A stretch of 64,000 bases of DNA. It comes from Sipunculus nudus (taxonomy: Eukaryota; Annelida; Sipuncula; Golfingiida; Sipunculidae). The position numbers and the translations under genes are program-made. The stretch lies in NCBI GenBank assembly GCA_026874595.1, contig CM049312.1, positions 50,781,429-50,845,428 on the forward strand, read 5' to 3'. The notes under the pieces were generated by a model. The model was not told the DNA's origin. It worked only from the letters and a program-made list of their open reading frames with translations, and did no database searches. This document shows positions 36,901-48,900 of the stretch, one piece after another (positions within the stretch are counted from its first letter, which is position 1; every line of letters begins with the position of its first letter).

Positions 36901-39900
36901 CTAAAATGGGCTTTTATGGCATATGACTAAATTCAGCTTCCCATAACTTAGCCAAAAGTCACTGAACTGAGACCATTTGAACAAACTTCAGAAAGCACTA
37001 CCCTAGTATAATTTCTTTGCGATATTAAACAATTTGGCCATATCGTTTCAGAGAAGAAGTTATTTGTAGCTGTCAGTATGATACGGGCACTGATGACCCC
37101 CGTACAAAAAAGGCCGATGCAGGTGGCGCCACCAATACCTCAATTTAAGATATGACTCATGTGACCAACATTGGCATAAAATTTGGTGATTATAGCTCCA
37201 GCCGTTTCTAAGACTGTAATTTTAGTATGCTTTTTTGGACAGATGATTAAGTTCAACTAGCTGTAACTCAGCCAAAAATCACCAAACTTAAACCATTTGA
37301 ACAAACTTGAGAGAGATTGTTCCAGGGATCATTTCTGTGAAATATTGGACAATATGACTAAACAGTTTCGGAGAAGAAGATTTTTAAAGCTTTTTTAGCT
37401 TTTTCCTGTAACATCTAAGAAAATGCAGTTAGCCAAAAAATAAGCAAAATCTGATAGAGTTTTTCAGATGACTAATTTTTTGCATAAAATTTCGTGATGC
37501 TAACTCTTGCCGTTTTCAAGTTAGTATGGGTTAACGTACAGACGACGGACGCCGGACGACACCACACCATCGCATAAGCTCACAGGTTCGCTAAAAATAC
37601 ATGCGGTGCTACCAATTTTTCCGGAACTGACAAAACTAGTCATGGTCAATATTCAAGGCAAAATTCATGGCAATCCATGCATTAATTATCAATATACTGG
37701 AGGTTTTGTATCCAATTTAGAACTAGATACTGTGGTTGCCTTTTTGTTCGCGAGTGTTTTAATTTCGCGATATTCGCGAATGGGAAAAAATCGCGAAAAT
37801 GACACCCTCAGAAAATAAGGCCAATTGAGTGTGTCCTTCTGATTAAGTGTAGCCAATCCTTGAATGGGAATAGGTTAGAACAGTGAAAAATCTTAATATA
37901 AGTTACATCCATGCAGGTATAGGGAAAACATTCCCTTAAATTTGAACTAAAGAACCTGTGCTGTGTGTAAGAGCCCATCCTTATATCAGGAGAATATCAC
38001 AAACTCATGAATTATTCTCAAATTATAATACACACAGCAATGTCTTTACCAAAGATTTGATATAGGTTCTGGTGAGATCCCGAAAATGACACCCTCGCGA
38101 AACATAAAAAAAATGGAGAAATCGCGAAATTTCAGCCAATTTCGCGAATATGAAGCCAACCACAGTATTTCTTGGCACCGCAGGTGCCATAGTATCCCCA
38201 GACAATTAATCCCCCCCCTTTAAGAATAGGCCCCCCATCTTCAGCAACAATTAATATCAGACCACACTCATAGAAACGGTCACTCTCATAGAAAAGGTCA
38301 TGACCCCAATATCAATATACATCATCCCATAACCCATGTCTATGTATATGCATAATATGAAAGAAATTTGTCCATTAGTTTTTGCCTAATAATGCTCACA
38401 GTACTGTTAAGTATCAATGATGGGGTATTAAACGGCATGAAAACAAGTAAAAGAATAACAGGTGGCGCTATCAGTTTCTGGTACATGACAACACTATCCA
38501 AGATATTTGGTCAAGTTAATTTTTGGACCAATCAATGCATCCCTTATTGAAATATTAATGATTTTGTGTGATTTTCACCATATATGGCAATATTCAAGGT
38601 CAAGGCCACTCTCATAGGAAAGGTCATGACCCCAATTTTAATAAACATCATCCCATAACCCATATCTATGTATATGTATAATATGAAAGAAATCTGTCCA
38701 TTAGTTTTTGTCTTATAATGCTCACAGTACTGTCAAGTAGCAATTTTGGGGGTATTTAATGGCACGAAAACAAGTAAAGAATAATAGGTGGCGCCACCAG
38801 TTTCTGGAACTTGACAATCCTATCCATGATCTTCCATCAACTTGATTTTGGGATCAATCCATGCAAGATATCTTGAGATATTTAAGAATTTGTGTGATTT
38901 TCCCCAAAATTGGACCTATTCAAGGTCAAGGACACTCTCCTAGTCCAGGCGTCATCCTCTCACCCATATCTATACATATACCAAGTTTGGTAAAGATCAG
39001 TGAAATATTTTTTGAGTTATCACGCCAACAAGATTTATATGCGGCGGCGGCGGGACCAGTATGAAAACATAGTATCCCCCAACTTTGTCTGGGGATACAA
39101 TTATTTAGGGGTACTTACAAGCCCCATAGCCAAGAGGGTATAGGTCACAGTGACCTTATTTCATGTTTCCAAGGAGGTTTTTTATTAACCAACCGGGACT
39201 TTCAGTTTCTACGGTTAGCAGTTAGGTTTGTACCCTGCCAACAGACAGCCGGACGGAAAAAGCGCCATTCCTCTATGCCTCAGTTGACTTACAGTCATAT
39301 GAGCTAAAAAACCCAATCACTTACCAAATGTACTAGTCCTGTGACACATGACACTCCCAAGGGCTTCATCATACGAGGGTGGCGGATCATCTAATGGCTT
39401 AGAAAACACGCAGTGGCTTGAAGCAAACAGTGGAAGCCAGGAAGGGTCAATGGCAATAACACCTGGAATGATTCGTATGTCAACATGTAGTACAATTTAA
39501 ATCACCTTGGGAGGGAACATTAACATCAATTTACAAGATACAAGAGCACTTGCAGTTGTTCATGAGACTACCTGTATAAAACAGTGGTATATGAAAAAGA
39601 TGTTAAGTTTTGATTTTTTAATATCATCATTTAATATCATTTATCTGATATCATCATGAAACTTTGGTCAAGATGCTCAGCTAATACAGAAATCCCTAAC
39701 AGAACAAAGGACCCATGGGTCACTGTGCTCAGCTGAAGTTGATAATGTTTTGACAGTCTAGCTTCGACAATTATCATGTTAAGTGGGTAAATATCTTTCC
39801 TGATTTTTTACAAAGTCCATTATGTTTGTGCCCAGAACTTTTATACATTATTTAACACTGACCTAATTTCTGGCATGTACATAGGAACTATTATGGGGAA

Positions 39901-42900
39901 TATTTATGGTAAATATAAAGAAAAACAGATGAGTAGTTTACATATAAGGCAGTCCTGAAAAGTGATAATAGGTTTTTAATGGAAAATTAAGTTTTTTTTT
40001 CTTAATTTCTCCAAGGAACAAAGTTGCAGTGACCTAGTTTTCAGTCTGGTAGGAGACCTTGGGGACATGTAATAGTATGCAGAATTTTGGATCCATTGGT
40101 CTAATGGTTTCAAAACGTGCCAGTGTGATGGACAACTGACAATGGACCATGACTATAGCTCAGATAACTTATAATTAGCTGAGCTAAAAATGTAGGTCAC
40201 TGTGACTTAATTTTAGGTTTGAAAAATACATTACACGTACTGTTTGCATGTAACTTTGGACTTTCTAGGTCTAATGGATAGAAATCACATAATTACCCTG
40301 GTAAAAGACAGACTACCTGAGAACTGAGCTTCTGAGGTACTATAACATGTCTTTGCCTGGAATTTAGAACTTTAAGGTAAACCGGAACTAACTTTCAGGT
40401 ATCCCCAGACATCATATCTGGACTTATATTGGTGACAAGTGGATCACTCATGAGCAAGTACTAATACAGTTTGGCATTTGTTTTGAGGGAATCTGAGACC
40501 AGTGATTTAAATCAGAGACAGATGTACTGTTGGAACTACCACCATAAATTGCATATTAGGCCTAAATAAAAGGACCCATGGGTCAGAGTGCTCAGCTGTT
40601 ATATATGATCACAAAATATGATTTGTAGAGGGGGTAGACAGATGCTAGTTTTTTGTGGTAATATAATCTGAATTATGAGATGATGGTGTTTAACTAAGGT
40701 TATGTAAGACAGGATATACTGACACTTGGTTTTGACCATGGTTTCTTCCATCTATCAACTTGAGAAACAATATTTTTCACCAAATATGGGAATATTCAAG
40801 GTCAAGGCCACTCTCATAGGAAAGGTCATGACCCCAATTCAAACATACATAATCCCATAACCTATATCTATGTATATGCATAATATGGAAGAAATCTATC
40901 CATTAGTTTTTTACTTATGTTTACAGTACTGTCATGTGGCAGTTAAGGGGGTATTAAAAGTGTGAAAACAAGAAAAGGACAGAAGGTGGTGCCACTTGTC
41001 TTCAACAGAAGACAAAGCTATCCGAGATCTATGGTCAATTTGATTTTTGGAGCAAAACATGCATCCCTTATTGAGATATTTATGATTTTGTGATATTTTC
41101 ACCAAATATGGCAATATTCAAGGTCAAGGCCACTCCAATAGGAAGGGTCATGACCCCAATTTAAATATACATCATCCCATAACCCATATCTCTGTATTTC
41201 ATAAAATGAAAGAAATATGTGCATTAGTTTTTGACTTATAATGCTCACAGTAATGTCAAGTGGCAATGATGGGGGTTATTAAAAGGTACAAAAACAAGAA
41301 AATGATAATAGGTGGCACCACCAATTTCTGGTACATGACAACACTATCCAAGATCTTTGGTCAATTTGATGTTTCGATCAATCCATGCAAGATTTCTTGA
41401 GATATTTATGAATTAGTCTGATTTTATCCAAAAAAGGACCTATTCAAGGTCAAGGTCACTCTGCTGGTAAAGGTCATGATCCCATTTTCCTCTCGCCCAT
41501 ATCTATGCACATGTCAAGTCTGGTAAAGATCAGTAAAATATTTTTTGAGTTATCTCGCCTGAAACGAATCTCTGTGGCAGCAGTGGTGGAGACAGTGCCA
41601 AAACCAAAGTATCCTGACTTTGTCTAGGGCTATTTTAATGAGAATAAGTACCTGGTTTTATGGCTTTAATTATATTTAAAAAAATAAAACTATTATATTC
41701 ACTTTTGAATAGTTTCACATCAATCTACACACTAAACATAGCAAGTCCTATGACAATTATTAACATTACAGACATCATAATGAGAACCTGACTTAGAGCT
41801 GATTTTTTTTTTATCACATTTGAATATTTTTTAATACATATATCAGAAAAAAAGTAATTTCAGCTATTAAACTGATACATGTGTTAAAAAAACAATTAAT
41901 TATACAAGGAGCAAACAGGAGATGGGCATGTTTAATTTTTTAACTGAAATAAAAGAATTGGTATATAAATTTTGATTGTTTACATTGTATCATGTGACAG
42001 TTGAAACAGCCATGAGTCTTAATGTCATTAGTCAAACATATTGACATCTTTAATGAGTACCTGTCTGAGTAATATTGTAATTTTTTCACCAGGGTCTCCA
42101 CAACCCCTAAATATTGGCTGGTGAATGGACATTTTCCTCCAGAGAAATCACCCAAAAATTACCCCGAAAGGTAATATATTTTAGCCCAGAAATTTGCCAA
42201 GGTTAGTACAAATGATAGAATTGTTCTTTAGCATACTGACACCATCGCATTCTATCCTAAAGATGTCTTAAACTAATCAGCGTACATATATAACAAGGAA
42301 AAGAATATATTCTCGTCAGCGCTTTACAGCATGGCAAAAAAAATTAAGCCCTAGATCCTGCATGCCTTCCTTGACTCCTGGCAATTGCAACTTCAAATAT
42401 AAGACTTTTATCGCACTAACACCCAATATTTCCCAGATCTGAGCTTCAATACAGCCGGAGCCAGCACCTTACAGTCCATAGTACTCTTGTCTGATATTGA
42501 TATATCTCTTCAGCAAATAGCAGGTGACGTTAGACTGCATAAATTCTAAGGAATGTATTTATATACAGGTATTGTCTATTGGTCTTTTGACCCTGTCAGT
42601 CAAATACCCATTTGGGTATCTTGGGAATATACATTTGGTTCTGAACCTTGCCTTGCCATTCGAGCTGATGGATAAATTGGCGAAGGTCGAGTAAACCAAG
42701 TGAAGGCCATGGCTGTTACACATGCACATTTGTTTGTGGTTATGGTTAAAAAAGAGAGAATCTCCATTAAAACATGATGCGTCACCTCAAAAGTCAACAG
42801 ACAGTAAGTGACTAAACTAACTAACTTGCTTTCATGACTAACTTTTTTTAATCCACACAAATGTTATTTACTCATTGCTAAGACTAGTTATGAACTCTGG

Positions 42901-45900
42901 TCAACGACCGCAGCGTAGTGAACGCGAACAACTGCTGTATCAGAAATACAATAGGACTTCTATTTGATGAATATAAATGAGGGATTTCCCCACCAGCACT
43001 TGATTCTTTACCGCAAAGATGTTCGAGACAATCGTTAAACAAATAGGCTGTGTTAAGGAAAGTAATGGTACACAGGCGTCAGCATTAAAGAATATTCATT
43101 TTTGGAGAAATATTAAAACCACGTGGGCCCTGGGCCATTGACACCTGGAGGGGTTTAGTGAAATGATGTCCAATTCACCGTGGGGAAAGTAGGTCACCAT
43201 TGCCACTTGCACATTCAAGTGACGGCCAATGGCATGGTCATTTTAGTCTCAACTTAGGACGCCAGGTGCCACTACCGCTACACCAGGCCGTAGGTTAACG
43301 GAGGTAAAGACCAGAGACCTGCCACAATTGAGCGGTCGGTGGTTGCGTACAACAAACAGTGGCTCAACACATGGGCATTAAAGAGTGTTTAAGCTCGGTG
43401 AATTCAGTTTTAGGTCGTAAGTCACAGACGGTTGCTGGCGGCAGTGGTCGCTTGGTTCAGGTTCCACTGTATTTACTTTATATATGTGCTAATAGTGTCT
43501 TGCTGACAATGTTGATTGACGTGGACAATTTTCCAGAGAAAATGATTGAGAAGGTTAAGAGTTTGAAGAAAAACCTTTTAAACATAGATAACTTAAAATA
43601 TGTAAATATAGGGGCATTTTTTTATTTAATTGATAAAACTGAACACCAAGTCACTGAAAAAAGTCTGCATGGTGGTTAACTTTTCTTGTATGTGTCAAAA
43701 TGCTTCTTAGCATGTACATGCAATTGTCAAAGACCATTGTATGAACACTGAAATGATTTTGATATAGACATTTATTGAAGCAAAAAGCCTGAAAACTATC
43801 CATTACACAGTAGCCTTCAGGGGGCGACATGATGGACTGCTGAAACTCTCAGATTTTCAGCCTGCACTGACTTAATCACAGCTTGTGGTACAGTGGAGTG
43901 CCGTTCATGTATTTATTCCCAGTCCAGACTAATTTTGAATGCATCACCAGTTCGTTTCTGCAGGTGTGACAATGCCTAATTACCCAAGTCGTACCCATGC
44001 AGCAAACAATTGCTGGGGCTTGTACTCATTTAGCAGTTGTTGGTGTGAAAACTACCACTGGCCGAGTCCCCTAATTAACCTTGTGTCCTGCACTGTCGGA
44101 GTTGTTCACACCTGCAAACCATGTGACAAGGAAGACATATCAGCCCCTGTGAAACCCCCACCTACAGCTTCAGAGGCATTAGTTCATGTGTAAGATCGTG
44201 GTTAGAGAGCCTACCGTGGGCCGGTCCGCTTCACTTCAGTGTGCTACGCTACACCAGAAATCTGGCAGGCAGTTATCGTTCCAGGCAGTCTGATATTCAC
44301 AGTTATTTTAAATGTTTTGATGATGTGACTTTCTCGATGCATGTAAGCCAACGAACCCCATGTTCATCAGGTTTTATGTAATATATGTGCATATTTTCCC
44401 ACTATTGTTGTAAATAATCTGTGCATTTATCTGAAACTTTTTTTATTTTGTCAATTTCTAAATTGCAGCAAGTAATAAATGAGTTTCACAAGCACATTTA
44501 GTTTAACTGTCTGCACGTAGGGGGCGGCACTGAGAGCTGTTAATCTATCATGGCGGATATCCACACGTTCAGTGAAAGATTAACTGGTACATGTACTTCA
44601 CTGACAAATATTCTTAATAAAGTAATTAAAGATATTATAATAGCTTAATTGAAAGTTTGATTTGTTCATTTTGAGTAAGTAAACATGTATTTATCACACA
44701 TCATTCTGTTCTGGTCCCGTTTTTTATAACTCTGAAAGCTAACTGAAGTTAGTGACACTGTACCACCATTTAGTAGTAATACCGGGATGACGACATCGAT
44801 AACGATTTTATTTTACACATGACCATGTTCGATATATTACTTGCTGTGTTTTTGCCAAGGAACCCTCAGAATATATATCACATTGACCAACTTTTCAGTT
44901 TTCACACAGGACCTGTCAGGATCCATTGGCATTTATTGAACATCATGAATAGGATGGGAATAATTTAAGCCCTGCTGATGTCTGGACCTATGGCTCTGTA
45001 ATCTGTTATCCTTATAAATACATGTGAAATGCGTAAAAACACATACCATAACAACAATGACATAGTGCACAATGAGAATATGTAATTTTCACTTCCCATC
45101 ACAGAAAGATTGTATCTCAGGTGGTTTCTTAGGTGGCACAGAAATGTACAGGTTCACTATATATGTACTCCTACACCTACCTTTCATGTAGAGCTTGCTG
45201 GTCTCTACAACGTGCTGGTACACTACATACTCGAGCTTCTGTTTGTACAGCACGGAACTTGGGTGAACAAACACAGGCTTCTCCAGGTTCATGCTCTGAA
45301 ACATTCATATTTTACTGTTATAGGAGAGCAGTGTTGTAGTTTATGCAATATATGCACTTTGCTAAATTTAACATTAATATATTAAAGTATGTCATATGAG
45401 AAAGTAAATGACTAAAATAAGATTTCAACAGAACAACAGAAAATACACCATGTAAACAATGGAGCTGAAAATTGTTGTCAAATGTAACCTTCAATTATCC
45501 ACTGCATTTGTGCTATTTGTATTCTTCCAATTCTATTGGTGTCAAAATTATGCAATGTAGATGCATGATAATATTACAGAGGCATTATTAACCATAAACT
45601 GGACAACAGTCACTCCATATTTAGTTTTAAAAATGTTAAAGATTTTTGGTAAATGAAGGGGTGGGACAAACTGGTGAACAGATCCAGACAATTTAGCGGT
45701 CCTCCCAGCTGTGGCGTGGGACAAACTGGTGGACAGATTCAGACAATTTAGTGGTCCTCCAAGCTGTGGCATCGGACAAACTGGTGGACAGATTCAGACA
45801 ATTTAGTGGTCCTCCCAGCTGTGGTGTGGGACAAACTGGTGGACAGATCCAGACAATTAAGTGGTCCTCCCAGCTGTGGCGTGGGACAAACTGGTGGACA

Positions 45901-48900
45901 GATCCAGACAATTTAGTGGTCCTCCCACAGCCGGGAGGACCACTAAATTGTCTGAATCTGTCCACCAGTTTGTCCCACGCCACAGCTGGGAGGACCACTA
46001 AATTGTCTGGATCCTCCCGGCTGTGGCATTGGAGGACAGATCCAGACAATTTAGAGGTCCTCACAGCTGTGGCGTGGGACAAACTGGTGGACAGATCCAG
46101 AAAATTTAGCCGTCCTCCCAGCTGTGGCGTGGGACAAACTGGTGGACAGATTCAGACAACTTAGTGGTCCTCCCAGCTGTGGCGTGGGACAAACTGGTGG
46201 ACAGATCCAGACAATTTAGTGGTCCTCCCTGCTTTTTGGTAGGACAAACTGGTGGACAGATCCAGACAATTTAGTGGTCCTCCCTGATTTTTGGTAGGAC
46301 AAACTGGTGGACAGATCCAGACAATTAAGTGATCCTCCTTCTATGGCATGGGTCTAATAATAATGATACCTTAATGGCAACTTGAGTTGTGAAATCACAG
46401 CTATGTCTGACTGGGCTGTGTTAAAAATGACACACAATTACACTTTGATATAAGAAGCACAATGTTTTTTTGTGTTAGCTTTATAAAGTTTAAATGTTTT
46501 ACCTGGTATGCCAATTTCATCTTCTTGGCTTCCTCAGTGTTAGACTTGGCCTCTGGCATCCTCCTGTTACAACATGACTTACAATATTAAATCATACAAG
46601 ATGACCGTTGGTATCAGTCATGACCACAAATCACAAGCTTTATTTTTAAAAAATTATTTTTTTTTCAAATTAAAATAATATACATAGACAACATATATTT
46701 TTCTTAATCCAAGTCTTCCTTTACAATCACTCAAATTTCATCAGGATTCTTTCATTATTTTGGTCTTTTGTATCATTAAGCCCTTTATTGTCTTTACATG
46801 AAAATGACGTTTGATCAGTAGATGACATTCAAAACACATAAACCTAAAGAAAAAAAAATCTCTATGATGTAGACCTGGTTGGCTGCAGGACTGTGGTCTA
46901 CTGCTGTGTTTTGACACTGTCTTGGGCTGTGCTGATGCACTGACATGCATGTCTGAGAAACTCTTCCTTTCAGTCCAGGGTTTGGGCCAGGTACATGTGA
47001 CAGTACCTAGGTACAGGTACAGGTAATTGTGAAATGGTCAGGTACAGGTACAGGTACAGGTACAGCATTTTTTAAGAGTACCTAGGTACAGGTACAGATA
47101 CTTTAGGATGTACCTAGGTACAGGTCAGGGTTGTTATTTTTTTCCCGGACAGTGGGGCAAAAGCGGGATTAATTGGGAATAACTGGGGAAAACTGGTTAG
47201 TACCGGAAATTACTGGGGGAAATGTCTGATCAAAAGCCATGACACCCTGTCACTTCCTCACTCATCTCCTGCACCCGAAGTATCAGGGCCAGAGGTTATC
47301 TAAAGAGCAACATGAGACAGCAAGGAATCTGCTTGAGCAGCACCAACCAGACCTTCTGTGTCACATATTCTTCTTCCAGTCCAAAGCAGCTCCTTTCTCC
47401 AAATCACTCTTCACAGATACATGTGTTTCATCCAAGTCAGCCGCAACTTGGTGGCACTGCCTCAGGGACACCAAGTCTGATGTACCCCAGGAACTCAGTG
47501 AGTTAGCAATTCGCCTTCATCAACTGCCTTCCAGCATAGCATCAATTGAAAGAATTTTTTCAAACTTTGGGCTTGTGCAGTCCAAACTGCAAAACAGACT
47601 AGGACTTGAGAAAACTGCCAAGCTTGTAACATGTTACCGCACCCTGAGAGGTCCATCAGAGTTGGATTGGTAAATATGTATCAATGAACCTTATTTCTTA
47701 GCCATCAATGGACTTTTTCAGTGTAACTGATATATCTGATTATCTGTTTACCTATCACTATGTATATACATACAAACAAGCTGTTTTTAAGGAAAACAAT
47801 ATAAATTTTCATATCTTGGTTTTGTGATTTGAGTATGTTTGTTTAAATATATATATATGTGTGTGTGTGTGTGAGATGATATTTCCTTTTAATTAAGTCA
47901 GATATCTGCTGGTCTCTCCTTTTATAAGATTATTAGAGGTTTTTCCCAGTTTTTCCCATTTTCCCACTTTGAGAGGTTTTTCCAAAGGCGGTAAATATCG
48001 GTATTTACCAGCTGGTAAATACCGCACTGGGAATAACTTAACAACCCTGGTACAGGTACAGGTACATTTTAAAGACATTTGAACTAATGATAATTGCATA
48101 AATTTCATCTCGATATAAATGGCAGAATATATCATTAAAAAGTTTTAGCCATTTCATGCACTTCTCATACCAAAATATGTAAAGTCTGAAATAATTGGGC
48201 CTCAGGGCCAGACCTTTAATAGAAATTTGTGGTTCCTAGGGCTGAATAAAGGCCCGGCTTAGAAGAAATGTTCATATAATAAAAGGTGCACAGGAACCAA
48301 ATAATCAAAACAGAAAAATTATATGAAAAACAACGAGGGTATGCAGACTGTGCAATGAGCCATGCTGGAAATAGCTGGCAGGGCTTGAGTGATTTATAAC
48401 TGTACAACGGTGTTTGAGCAACTGGCTTGTTTCCAGTTTGCAAAGCTGCTACAGTTGCCAAGATTGTTGAAGCATTACGCAACCCCCCTCCAACAGTCAG
48501 GTTCCCCGTGTTTGGCTTAATACAATTAACTGCCATAACTGGCACTTAAATGATCACTTTCTATGTCATCAGGAAAATTTCAGGCCTGGCAAATGTAAAG
48601 GATTGCCTTTAGTAAATGTGATAAATTAATGAAGCTGATAAAGTTTACAGAGTTGTTAATACAGATATATAAAATTTTCATTCACATACTAAAATATGAT
48701 GTCTATATTTTAAATTAAGTTTTGAGTTTCAAAGTAATGTTTTAAAGTCAAAATCTCTGGAAGCACCACACACTCTTAAAGTAAAGAGGCTTAACAGCTT
48801 GACTGAAAGGGGAAATCTTACAATCAATTTTATAGATTAACTTCATGACAATAATACATACATAATTAGAAGTAACAATACACATGTTCATGGCAGAAAG

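Larger units (their letters stand above)
37595..39309 (-). repeat. HINE-A-like remnant carrying a MITE and HINE-D
   Basis: Paralogous to 17476-17816: both have CAATATTCAAGGCAA, GCAATCCATGCATTA and GGTTTTGTATC, then GGGTAC..CAAGCC and an AGGTCAnnnTGACCT palindrome (here 39142-39156). Ends CTTACAGTCATATGAGCTAA. The MITE and HINE-D are inserted where 17476-17816 is unbroken. Confidence 0.65.

Noticed and set aside
45693-46164. 129- and 137-codon frames on opposite strands
   Set aside because: By-products of the 55-bp minisatellite and its inverted block.
48216-48545. 109-codon minus-strand frame inside the outer hAT
   Set aside because: No transposase motif, and the composition looks like chance reading of AT-rich element DNA.
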